DNA of 64,000 nucleotides from Lophium mytilinum. Taxonomy: Eukaryota > Ascomycota > Dothideomycetes > Mytilinidiales > Mytilinidiaceae. The notes under the pieces were generated by a model. The model did not search any database. It was given only the letters and a program-made list of their open reading frames with translations, and was not told where the DNA came from. The stretch lies in assembly GCA_010093605.1 (NCBI GenBank), contig MU004191.1:1481832-1545831 (forward strand). The letters run 5' to 3'. Made by a program: the position numbers and the translations under genes. Positions 32,768-42,272 of the stretch are shown here, in pieces; the stretch's first letter is position 1; every line of letters begins with the position of its first letter.

Positions 32768-33815
32768 GATGGAAATAGATTAACTCGAGAGCTTTGAAAC
32801 TAAGCTAACAGTATTTATACGGCAGCGGGAAAGCGAACACACAGGAGACTGAGGTATTCAGCTTTTAATTGAAGGGAATTTTGACAGATATACCATTGGC
32901 GAAGGATCGAGCGGCGTGGAATACCCCTGCCGGTACGCTGCACCACCAACATATTCATGTGCATGAGACCAAGATCTATTAGGGAACGGAAAGGCTGAGC
33001 AGGATCGTTCGCATGGTAGTTTGGGTTCTCTGGTATGCCTGAGGTACCGGCTCGGTCCGAGTTCGTGAGCGTTTGTGGTGGGGGCAGGGCAAAAATAGCC
33101 GCTGTGCGACGAGGCTGAGCCCCCTGCGATGTTTCAAGTCCAACAAACACCAACAGATGTTCCGGAATGGTACCTCGCCGCGAGCGTACAGTTCTTAGCC
33201 TTCTGTGCCACTCGAAAAGCTCGAAAAGAACTTGAGCCACGGGCTTCCGCCCCATCTTGTGCCCCTAGCACCCGCGCCATGTGCATATGGGCGGCTGCTG
33301 AGAACTGTCCTCTTCGGTGCAAGCTGGCGCGGCAACGCAACGGCAGTGCAAGGCTGAATCAATGAAATGAATAGGAAACAGTCGGTTGAAACTATGTTCA
33401 GATAATGGCGATGTAGCAAAGAGGCTGTGTGGGTGTAGTGGGAAGGGGGTTCAATAATCACTTAGTTACAATTGAGGAAGAGCCCTCTGTGCGTATCCCC
33501 GGCGGTGGCGGAGAATAGATTAAGACAGATTGTTGGATCCTAAAAACAGTCTCTGTACCGTGCTGGAGATGTGCTTTTGGGTTCGCGACTGATAATTTGT
33601 AATCAACCGGAGACCGACCTTGTACGAACTACAGATCAGAATAGTTCTTGTTAGAGTAGCTCTAGCGCATGCTAATTCGCTTGATTTCTGATCCGCTCAA
33701 GACTGCGGGCGGCGTATGATGCGGTGGAGGTGTAGAAGAGGGGTGCATGCCATATTGATCGCAGAAGAAATGAAGTGCATGACGGGAAAGACTCGTAGAA
33801 ATGGACAACCTCATC
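32768..33815. other. Intergenic, 1.05 kb
   Basis: It lies between the four-helix protein gene and the stop of the Snf2 gene, both on the minus strand. One ATG-started frame of 146 codons (33255-32815, minus) is listed separately with low confidence. Otherwise nothing seen. Confidence 0.4.
32815..33255 (-). CDS. Hypothetical 146-residue open frame
   Basis: Intronless, ATG-started, with no recognised domain. The composition is arginine- and leucine-rich and mixed, and the frame ends 48 bp before the ATG of the four-helix gene, inside its likely promoter. It could be chance. Confidence 0.18.
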   Translation of the reverse strand: MGRKPVAQVLFELFEWHRRLRTVRSRRGTIPEHLLVFVGLETSQGAQPRRTAAIFALPPPQTLTNSDRAGTSGIPENPNYHANDPAQPFRSLIDLGLMHMNMLVVQRTGRGIPRRSILRQWYICQNSLQLKAEYLSLLCVRFPAAV

Positions 33816-36800
33816 TCATCCGCCGCCACTACCAAATAGCTTTTGCCTCCTCTTCCGATAGAAGCTAGCCAGCATCTTTCTTCGCTCCTCTTGCGTCATA
33901 CTTTCAACCGCCAGTGCAAAGTCCACTGGACTATCACACCCCGCAAACCTCGCAATCTCGCAAAACTGCCTGATCCTGACCTGCTCTGGCGGCTTGTACC
34001 TGTAGCTGACCTTGAGCTCTTGAACATCCGAGTCCATATCACTATCTTCAATCTCTTCTTTTCCATCCTCATCCAGGGCCTGCGTTTGCGACACTTGAAA
34101 CACCTTTCTCGACCCCAGCTCGATGTCATTTGCTAGCTCGCGTGCTTTGCGGCTCAATTTTGCTTCGACCTTACTTTGGCCGATGACCTCAGAGTTCTCG
34201 TGGGTGTACTCGACGCCTGCGCGAGCTAGGATGGCTTTTATGGGGTCAGGGCCGTGCTTGGATCTCTTGTTCTTTCGGCCTCTCGTCTCGCCAGCACTGA
34301 TGAAGGCCTGCGCGAACTTCTTAATTTGGCTATTTGACTTAGCAGAAGCGTCATCGTCGTCTTCTTTGAACACTGCGTCACTAAAGACGCTTTCGTCATC
34401 GTCGTCCTCGTCGTCACTGTTAGGCTCTAGATCGACGCCGACGACACTGACTCCGGCCTTGACTTCTGCGAGGTTCGTCTTGTTGACGATGTCTCGGAGG
34501 ACGTATCCATCGTTTTGGAAAGCAAATAGATTTTTCATTCCAAAGATTTCTCCTTTCTTGCCTTTCTCGCCATCCACACCGCGGAAGTATCTTCGCTCTA
34601 CACTAGCTGTGTATCCGATGTTGGCTTGTTGCTGCTTGTAGATCTGCCGCGCATATACGATTTCCTCGATCGTGCCCGCCGACACAAGCCGGAATACCTC
34701 AACGTCTCGTGTCTGTCCAATGCGGTATGCGCGGTCCTGTGCCTGTAGGTCGTAGGAAGGGTTCCAGTTGGGATCCATGACAACGACTTTGTTTGCAGAG
34801 GTGATATTTAGACCAACACCGCCGGCGCGAGTACTGATGAGGAATACAAAGCGGCTCGGATCGGCGTTGAAGTCTGCGACTGCTTTGGCGCGGTCATCGT
34901 AGCTCATGCTACCGTCTAGGTATGAGAAATTGTACTGCGTTCCGTCGATATCAAAGAGGGCCTTCAGCATTCGAAGCAGACGGACAGAGTGCGAGAAAAC
35001 AAGGACTTTGTCTCCGTTCGAATGCCAGAATTCCAGTAACTTCTTCAGAACCTTCCACTTGCCGCAAAACGCACGACGAGAGTAATTCAATAAGCTGTCC
35101 TTGTTGCGATAGAGTTCCTTCCACTCATCGGGCATGGCGATTTGGAGGATATCTAGATCTTTGGATTGTTTTTCTGGGGGATCTGTACCGGACGGTAGTA
35201 ATTGGGCAAGGTGGTTTGCGATTTTCTGGATGATTATCATGGCGGGAAAGGCAAGGTTCTTCCAGGGGCCGTGACCGGGAACGTTTATATAGCAACACCA
35301 ACCGCGCTTCTTACCGCTGTCGCAATCGCACATATCGGATGAGCGACTGATGTACTCCACCATCTCACTGTTGACGAAATTTTCATACGCTGTTGCTTGC
35401 ATATCTGTGAGTGGACAGAACACCACTCTGTCGCTCTTTTTGGGAAGCTGGTCTGCTATGAGTGTCTTCATCCGGCGAAGAAATACATTCGGAAGGACGT
35501 CCTTGACGAGCTTCTCTGCGGTCCTCCGGGCTTTGGCAAGTTGATCGTTCGTCGCGTCATGCGCCTGGCCAACCTTGAGAGGATCACTGATTTCGTACTT
35601 CCACTCAGTGCGCGTGCGGAACTGCCCAGGATTGGACCAATTGAGGAGAGTCCAAAGCTCCTCATACTTGTTCTGAATAGCAGTGCCAGTGAGACCGATG
35701 CGACAAAGAGCGTTTACCTCATTCATTGCCTTGGTGACGCCGGAGCTTCGAGATTTGATAGTATGGCACTCGTCTGCTATTACGCAGTCCCAGTCGATGG
35801 TATTTATAGAACTACTGTTGATCCGGTATGTTGAGTAGGTGGTAATCATGATCTCCAATCTTCCCCTTCTCGCAGCTTGCAGAGCAGCTTCTCGATCGCT
35901 TGGTTGTCCGTGGTAGACATCGACCTGCCACCAGCCCCATCTGTCCAATTCATCTTGCCAGTTTTGCATGAGACTTCCCGGACAAACGACCAAGACTCTA
36001 GGATACCATCGGTCATCGTTCATACGGCGAACCCTTCGCATCCTCTTCTTATCGCGCTCATCTCCCGTCTTGCCAAACGCAGCTGTGAGAAAAGCAATAA
36101 CTTGAATCGTTTTGCCCAATCCCATATCATCACCCAACACTGCGCCTCTTTGGCGAACAAAGGCTTCGTGGAGGAACTCCGCGCCTACGACCTGGTAGTC
36201 CCGCAACCAGCGAGCAATCGGCGCAGGTATGATGCCGCCTGTGCGATCCATGAGGATGTCTTCATTTGCCCTCTGAGGTTTGACATCTTTCATCCTAGGC
36301 TTCTTCTGCAAGCGACTTTCATCGTCCTCGGAAAACTCAACATCTTCGTAATCCGGTGCAAACCTGAACGCAGAGCCCCAATTCTTCGCCTGCGTCCTAT
36401 CAAACTTGGTTTTCCGGTTCTGGACATATTCGGGCGCATCGTTCGGAAGTTCGTCTTCAGAGGATGGCGCCGAGTCCGAATCCATTCCAAACTCCTTTCT
36501 CCTCTTGCGGTCATCTGGAGTCTCATCTCTCATGAGTTTCTTCGGCTTTCGCCCAACAATAGCCGTCTTGTTGGATGCCCGCTTCGAGACTGCTGCTTTA
36601 GCTTTACGTGTGTCGGCTGCGACTTTCTTCCGCTGGACGGTTTTACGGTTTCTGAAGGCGTTGTAGGCAGCCTCGGGGTCCTCGCTTTCATAAGCCTCTG
36701 AAGCAGACTCTGCCACTTTGGCCTTGACTTTCCCTTTTCTTTTACTTCTGTTTGCAGCACGCTTTGTAGGCAAGATCTCATCATCGTCGGACCATTCCAC

Positions 36801-37133
36801 TCTCACCCTTTTGGGCGGTCCCTGTGAGGGGTCTGACGTTGCTTCATCTCGTGACTTGTCGTCTTCATCGTCTTGGGTAGTATCTGAGCCTGCGTCTACA
36901 GAAGGATGCTCACTCTGCGTTTGCGTGACATGGTCGATATACTGTGACAAATTTAACTGAGCTCTGCTTGTCTTGATGATGTCTAGGTCATCGCCGTCAG
37001 AGCTACTAGCATGGCTGTCTTTGTCAGTCGCCATCTCTGTGGTGTTTAGCACTTTTGCGCTAGGTGTCCGGGAAGGCGGCCCAAATGGATCGCCATAAAT
37101 GTTGATAGTAAAACTGTCAAGTGGTGACTTCAT
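33816..37133 (-). CDS. Snf2-family DNA translocase, ERCC6L2-like
   Basis: A single exon encodes 1105 residues from the ATG at 37133 (MKSPLDSFTI). The N-terminal 300 residues are charged and disordered. The core begins with LRDYQVVGAEFLHEAF, then GDDMGLGKTIQV (about 330), VVCPGSLMQNW, ADECHTIKS (about 452), GLTGTAIQN, VLVFSHSVRLLRML, STRAGGVGLNI and DRAYRIGQTRDVEVFRLVS (about 798). After the core, AGVEYTHENSEVIGQSKVE and a C-terminal block ending in ERRKMLASFYRKRRQKL resemble ERCC6L2 rather than Rad26/CSB. In animals ERCC6L2 acts in DNA double-strand-break repair. Motif II is DECH, not DEAH. The subfamily call rests on motif memory. The gene is divergent from SKI6 across 291 bp. Confidence 0.82.
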   Translation of the reverse strand: MKSPLDSFTINIYGDPFGPPSRTPSAKVLNTTEMATDKDSHASSSDGDDLDIIKTSRAQLNLSQYIDHVTQTQSEHPSVDAGSDTTQDDEDDKSRDEATSDPSQGPPKRVRVEWSDDDEILPTKRAANRSKRKGKVKAKVAESASEAYESEDPEAAYNAFRNRKTVQRKKVAADTRKAKAAVSKRASNKTAIVGRKPKKLMRDETPDDRKRRKEFGMDSDSAPSSEDELPNDAPEYVQNRKTKFDRTQAKNWGSAFRFAPDYEDVEFSEDDESRLQKKPRMKDVKPQRANEDILMDRTGGIIPAPIARWLRDYQVVGAEFLHEAFVRQRGAVLGDDMGLGKTIQVIAFLTAAFGKTGDERDKKRMRRVRRMNDDRWYPRVLVVCPGSLMQNWQDELDRWGWWQVDVYHGQPSDREAALQAARRGRLEIMITTYSTYRINSSSINTIDWDCVIADECHTIKSRSSGVTKAMNEVNALCRIGLTGTAIQNKYEELWTLLNWSNPGQFRTRTEWKYEISDPLKVGQAHDATNDQLAKARRTAEKLVKDVLPNVFLRRMKTLIADQLPKKSDRVVFCPLTDMQATAYENFVNSEMVEYISRSSDMCDCDSGKKRGWCCYINVPGHGPWKNLAFPAMIIIQKIANHLAQLLPSGTDPPEKQSKDLDILQIAMPDEWKELYRNKDSLLNYSRRAFCGKWKVLKKLLEFWHSNGDKVLVFSHSVRLLRMLKALFDIDGTQYNFSYLDGSMSYDDRAKAVADFNADPSRFVFLISTRAGGVGLNITSANKVVVMDPNWNPSYDLQAQDRAYRIGQTRDVEVFRLVSAGTIEEIVYARQIYKQQQANIGYTASVERRYFRGVDGEKGKKGEIFGMKNLFAFQNDGYVLRDIVNKTNLAEVKAGVSVVGVDLEPNSDDEDDDDESVFSDAVFKEDDDDASAKSNSQIKKFAQAFISAGETRGRKNKRSKHGPDPIKAILARAGVEYTHENSEVIGQSKVEAKLSRKARELANDIELGSRKVFQVSQTQALDEDGKEEIEDSDMDSDVQELKVSYRYKPPEQVRIRQFCEIARFAGCDSPVDFALAVESMTQEERRKMLASFYRKRRQKLFGSGGG

Positions 37134-37424
37134 CCACGATTCACTTTCACGTTGGTCGCGGTCGCGCGGTTGTGACTGGAGTGAATGAGAAAGATCGCGA
37201 CCCAACAACACGAAGTCACGGGGCCATTTTAAGTGCTCTCTGCGATAAGATCCACGCTAAGCCGCTAGTACGCTAGCCCCGCACTATTGCGACCTCAAAC
37301 CTAAGTTTGTAAGAGATATTCAAACACTTGCAGCACCCAGGTTGGCAGCTATAACCTCAGCTCCTCACCCGACGCTACAACAATTACCTATGCACTTCCT
37401 GGAGTCTTCCTTAACGCTCCAGAA
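37134..37424. promoter_or_regulatory. Shared divergent promoter region, Snf2 gene / SKI6
   Basis: A 291-bp head-to-head spacer that must serve both genes. No element stands out. Confidence 0.4.
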
Positions 37425-38244
37425 ATGCCCCTCGATACATCTACCTATGCGCTAGCTCTTCTCCGCCTCGATGGTCGTCGGTGGAATGAGCTGCGCCGCA
37501 TTCACGCGCAAATATCCACACAAGCTGCCGCCGACGGATCCAGCTACCTGGAGATGGGGAACACGCAAGTGATATGCACCGTCACAGGTCCCGCCGAGGG
37601 ACGGAATACGGGCGCAGGGAGAAGCGGTGGTAAGGAAGGCGAGGCGAACCTGGAGGTTGAGATTGGGTTTGCGGGCTTCAGTGGTGTTGACAGGAAACGG
37701 AGGGGTAAAGGAGACAAGTAAGTGGTGATATGGGCTCTTCCCATTGCTCGCCTTCATTGCTAACGACTTTGTCGCACTCAGACGGACAGCGGAAATGGCT
37801 CATACCCTCTCCACGGCCTTCTCCTCGCTCATCCTCATGCACCTTTACCCCCACAGCACCATCTCCATCCATATAAACATCCTCTCGCAAGACGGCTCCA
37901 TCCTCGCAGCTTGTATCAACGCCGCAACCCTCGCGTTGGTCGATGCAGGTGTCCCAATGACAGACTATCTCGTTGCCTGCACCGCCGCTTCATCGCCCAC
38001 GACTTCTACATCTGCTGGTAGTGACGACGTCTCGGACCCGTTGCTTGATCTGAATGCGATGGAAGAGCAGGAGCTGCCCTTCCTGACGCTGGCCACTGTG
38101 GGAGGAGGAGAGAAAATTACTGTCCTCGTGATGGAGACACGGGTGAGGGTGGAGCGGATAGAGGGGATGCTTGCTGTAGGGATCGAAGGGTGCAAGCGGG
38201 TAAAGGATATCCTGGATGGCGTTGTCCGTGGCTTTGGAGTATGA
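37425..38244 (+). CDS. SKI6: Exosome core subunit Rrp41/Ski6 (RNase PH fold)
   Basis: Exons 37425-37717 and 37782-38244 are separated by a 64-nt intron and give 251 residues. The N-terminus shows RLDGRRWNELRRI and the RNase PH pattern ADGSSYLEMGNTQVICTVTGP. After the splice come RTAEMAHTLSTAFSS and the conserved DGSILAACINAATLALVDAGVPM. The length matches Rrp41 (about 245). Rrp41 is one of six RNase-PH-type subunits in the ring of the RNA exosome, which guides RNA to Rrp44. In eukaryotes the ring is not catalytic. Insertions occur at the glycine-rich loop (about 65-95) and around 190 (SSPTTSTSAG). The 5' half is C-rich and the end G-rich. Confidence 0.93.
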
Positions 38245-39471
38245 GGCATCTTCCTCACCATGACCACTTCTTCTCAGCGCAATGGCCCACCCCTGGGTAT
38301 ACAGCCGCGTCTGTCCACCGACCGGACAACCAACTCTACACATTGGCCTGAGGCCCCTCAACACAGTGTCACAAGTCAGTAAGTAGAATCAGTGAAGCGT
38401 TCTAGAAAGCCTCTAACTTCGCCAGGGCCCCTCGTACGCTGTCTGACGTCCCCCAGTGCCTTGTGAAAAATGCGAACGTGACCTTAGTGCGTCCGTTTAT
38501 GTACACCTTCCTGTCGCGGTCTGAGGCGCCTCGATGCTTTCTTCGGAGGTGGAGCGAGATGTAACTCAATCTGTTGACAGGCTTGATACCTGGTGGTTCA
38601 CCTAAGACGGCGTAAGTAAGGTGTACACACCTCGGTCGCTATGTGAACAGTTCCTTTCAATCACAGATGCTAGGAAACAATAGTTCCTATATAATAGGCA
38701 TTGGATCGCGCCCCTATTAGCGCTGCTTGAAGTGCTCTAGTAGATTTAGAAGCCCTAGGGTGGAAGAAGGTTTCTCGCATTATGTATCAAAACTCATGTA
38801 AGCCACTAATCGAACAGCACATTAGCTCTGCATTGAGTCCTCTAATAGGCCCGGGAATTCTCTTGTATAATGCGAAGGTCCTTGTGCTGTAGTGGAGCAC
38901 CTACATTCCTACCCTTCCACCTCCCTGGCCCTGGCTGATGTTAGATTTACGACGAGTAATGGGAGTAATGGGAGTAATGGGAGTAAACAACGTACTAACG
39001 GCATTTGAGTAGCCCCATAGCCTCGAGCGCGGATTAGACATAATGTAAAGGATTTGAGTTTGTGAAGTAGAGTATAGGGTCTACATCGTGTCTGAGTTTT
39101 GAAAGTTGTTGGGGCCACCCCAGGTGGGTAGATGACTGTGCACAGATTGGGCAAAGTACCTACGGACACATGTTTGCACAAAGTCCACTTTCATTTGAAT
39201 TGCACCACAGATAGGAATAGCCCAGCTAGTTGGCAGCTGCTCGGTCAAGTAGCAGCCCAATTATCACGGTACTGGATTGACATCGTGCCCTGATCGCATT
39301 GCATATAGCAAGGGTGACAAGACTCACTAGACCTAGAACATGCTTATTCCCCAGAATTCAGGCTTCTGTGCCTCTCTAGGCACCAACATAACATGACCAC
39401 CAAAACCTCGCCGTTTTATTCCACCTCCACCTCCGTCACCGTAACTTCCTATGTGTCAAACTATCGTAACC
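38245..39471. other. Intergenic, 1.2 kb
   Basis: No gene recognised. A short tandem repeat of the nonamer GAGTAATGG (about 3.7 copies) lies at 38954-38986. The 60 bp before the next gene is C-rich, promoter-like. Confidence 0.45.
38954..38986. repeat. Nonamer microsatellite (GAGTAATGG, 3.7 copies)
   Basis: Three perfect copies plus six bases of a fourth, outside any gene. Confidence 0.85.
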
Positions 39472-39996
39472 ATGCCCCACCCCGTTCACGTCCTCATCTT
39501 CCCCGGCCCCGGCAACCGCGTTCCCGCGCACTGGGCCCTCTTCGTCCCCTCCACTCCCTCCTCCCGTACTGGCAAAGTGATCGAAGTAGTCGGCACCCCA
39601 TACACCGGCTATGGGTTGCAGTTCAAGCGGAACTACTCCATCGACACCGAGACGCGCAGACATCAGCTTCTGCAGATTGGCGAGGTGGACGCCGAGCACG
39701 TAGAAGACATGGATGGAGCCGGGGAGACGGAGAAAGTAATGCTGGATATTGATGCGCGGGATGCGCTGGAGCGAGAGGCGAAAAAGGTCACGGCACCGGG
39801 GGTGGGGAAACAGCCGATTGTGATGTTTGAGGTGAGAGCTTGTTATTGGGCGAAGCGAAAGCGTTTTGCTGACTTTTTACCTGAGTAGTATGAAAATTGT
39901 CAGAGCTGGCTGAAGGAATACGTGGCGTGGTTGGTGAAGCGAAAGATGTTGGGCGAAGAGGCAATCGGGGTTCTGGCTGAAGCACCAGATCGGTAG
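39472..39996 (+). CDS. Small conserved fungal protein
   Basis: Exons 39472-39831 and 39889-39996, with a phase-0 intron of 57 nt, give 155 residues. The ATG at 39472 has better context than the in-frame ATG at 39451. The opening HVLIFPGPGNRVPAHWALFV, with GKVIEVVGTPYTGYGLQFKRNY, belongs to a family I recognise from filamentous ascomycetes as uncharacterised. The second exon encodes a tryptophan-rich helix (CQSWLKEYVAWLVKR). No membrane segment or signal peptide. Codons switch from C-ending to G-ending along the gene. Convergent with POL32. Confidence 0.78.
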
Positions 39997-40318
39997 GCAT
40001 TCATAAAGCTTGGTTTAAGGTGGTCTAACCACCTTACGAACTGTTCAAACCGATAGACGAACGAGTGTTCTGAGTAGCGGACATAAAGATTGTCCTTGCA
40101 ATGAAAAAAGCACGCTTTGAACTGTATCACTTCGACGCGACATTTAGAGGACGTTGAAAGATCTGCGCCTACCATTGTTAAAAAGCTACACCCCGTGTCA
40201 TTTGCCTCTCCAGTACTATGCTTCGCTCCGCTTAGAGACCCTATTACCGTAAAACTCGCTCGAAAGGGTATAACACAACGCTAGAGTACCCTGAGACGCC
40301 ACGTGGTGATAGCAATAT
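39997..40318. other. Convergent 3' spacer
   Basis: 322 bp between two facing stop codons. It contains the 3' UTRs and nothing else visible. Confidence 0.5.
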
Positions 40319-42092
40319 CTACTTCTTGGCCGCCGGGGGTTTAGTAAAGAAAGACGCGATGCTCCGACCCCCCTGTGGAGCTCCCTTCTTGCCTTTGGCT
40401 GTAGAAGCTTGGATCGCCGGTGCTTTCGGTTTCTTTGGTTGTGGTTCGTCTTCTGAGTATGACTCCCACTCCATGACTTCCTTGGTAACTGTGACAGGTT
40501 AGACGATCGCGGCTCAAGGCGGTATAAAAAGGACCTACCAAGATAGCCTTCGTCGTCCTTGACGGTCTTCCTCTTCTTGACCTGCCTCCTCCCTCGCTTG
40601 CGGCTACCAGCGACAGTCGGATGAGGTTCAGGCTCTGGCGTCGCAGGTGTTGGAGCTTCTTTCTTGTCTATAGGAGCATCATTGGACGATTCGTCGTCTA
40701 GTTCAGAAGCGTCGTCCATGATTACGTCCTCTTCTTCTTCTATGGTAGCACGGTCAGCAACATGCTGGAGTTGGTAGTATGACGACTTACCATCCTTAAC
40801 ATCGTCAAAGATGTGATCGAGTTTCTCTTGTTTGGCTTTCTTTTCTGCGTCCCTCTTCTCCCTCTTCTCCTTTGCCTCCTGCGACTCTGGAGCTTCGGAG
40901 ACGAAATCTTCCTCGTACTCGTCCTCGGACGCAGACAACATCGGTTCTTCGCTGAATTAGTACCAGGGAAACACAATGAAGAATGCTGTACACATACCAT
41001 CTTCTACCAGAGCTGGCTTCTTGGAAGTTTCCACCTCTGATTTCTTGGCCTTGGTAGGTGGTTGCTTCGCAAAAGACGACCTGAAGAAGTCTGCAGCCTT
41101 CGGTTGCACTTTTGGTTCGGCCTTCTTCGCAGTAGTAGCTGGAGCTTTGGATTGGCTTGCAGGCTTGTCTGGTTTGCTCTCCTCCGAGTCATGGCGTCGG
41201 AGCGATTGTGTTGAGCCAGTCCTCTTTAGCAAGGGTTTGGCGGTGTTGATGGGTTTCGATGCTACCTTAGGTGCAGGAGCGGGTGCTGCTGGTGCGACTG
41301 GCTGTACCCGCTGAGTCCTCCTCTGTTCGTAGCGTTAGCATTGATTCTTAAGCGATAGCGATGCGGCAATGCTTGCCTTTATGTACGGATTGTGGATTGT
41401 TCCGTAGATCTTCCAAGTCTCTAACGAATCTTCTTTTCCAAAGCGCTCCCTGATTTCATGACCACAGGTGGAAAGTAGGTTCATATTCTGCAATTTGAAT
41501 TAGCTATTGTGGCCCTAGAGGTTAGCAATCAGTTTGCGTACCTCAAGAGGGCCCGGTTGTAAGCTATAGACGTGAATAGCAATTAACTCTTCTAGTGCTT
41601 CTAGCGTATCTATGCTTAATCAGAACACTGTCTGGCCCGGTATGGCGTGGGGGCCAACTCCAATAGCTATAGAAACATACCTTCTAGCTCCTCTTCCCTC
41701 ACTATTATATGCGATTCGACGGGTCTAGTGTTTTCCACTACTTCTTCCTCTCTGTCCGGCATGGAGCTCGGGAAGGGGCTGCTCTGCATGAAGCTGTCTT
41801 CGCCATCTTGAGAGATTTTGCCGTTGGTGTGCTGGGATGATAGAGGACGCTTCTTGCCCGTTACCCAGAAGCTTGCGTTGACGGAGCCTGGACGTTTCGC
41901 GTTTTGTTTTGTGTAGAAGTCGAACAGCATTCTACGATCGGGTTAAATCGCGATTCAACGACTGAGTGGAGCTACTCACTGTTTCGCAACATTGACGTGG
42001 ACTTTCAATTCGCGACTCAACAAACGGTAGGTCACGGGCTTGCCCTCATTGAGCACTCTGCCCGCCAGGTACGTTTTGTATTGGTCTGCCAT
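40319..42092 (-). CDS. POL32: DNA polymerase delta third subunit (Pol32/Cdc27)
   Basis: Eight exons: 42092-41980, 41931-41681, 41609-41542, 41487-41377, 41322-40998, 40946-40791, 40739-40539 and 40488-40319, giving 464 residues. All joins keep frame. The N-terminal winged-helix region (YKTYLAGRVLNEGKPVTYRLL, HVNVAKQMLFDFY) binds the second subunit. Further conserved parts are LEELIAIHVYSLQPGPLE and WKIYGTIHNPYIKRR. The rest is a long Lys/Glu-rich linker. The C-terminus GRSIASFFTK is a PCNA-interacting motif in which the usual Gln is Gly. Intron 4 has a GC donor (AAG|GCAAGC) and intron 6 is an in-frame 51-nt intron. The protein tethers polymerase delta to PCNA in the nucleus. It is divergent from TBCD over 180 bp. 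Confidence 0.92.
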
Positions 42093-42272
42093 CGTCGGAG
42101 CGTTCTGAGTTGTGCAGGTGGAGGTGGTGGTGTTCAGTGTTGGTTGAGGGTAGCGAGAAGAAATGGAAGGGTTTCGCGTCGTCATGTGAAAGAAACGACG
42201 CGTCGAGCTATTCAAAGTTGGAAATTAATGCCAAGAAGTACTACTACTACCACCAACGTCCTCGCATCAACA
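42093..42272. promoter_or_regulatory. Shared divergent promoter region, POL32 / TBCD
   Basis: Only 180 bp separates the two start codons, so the promoters overlap. Confidence 0.5.
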
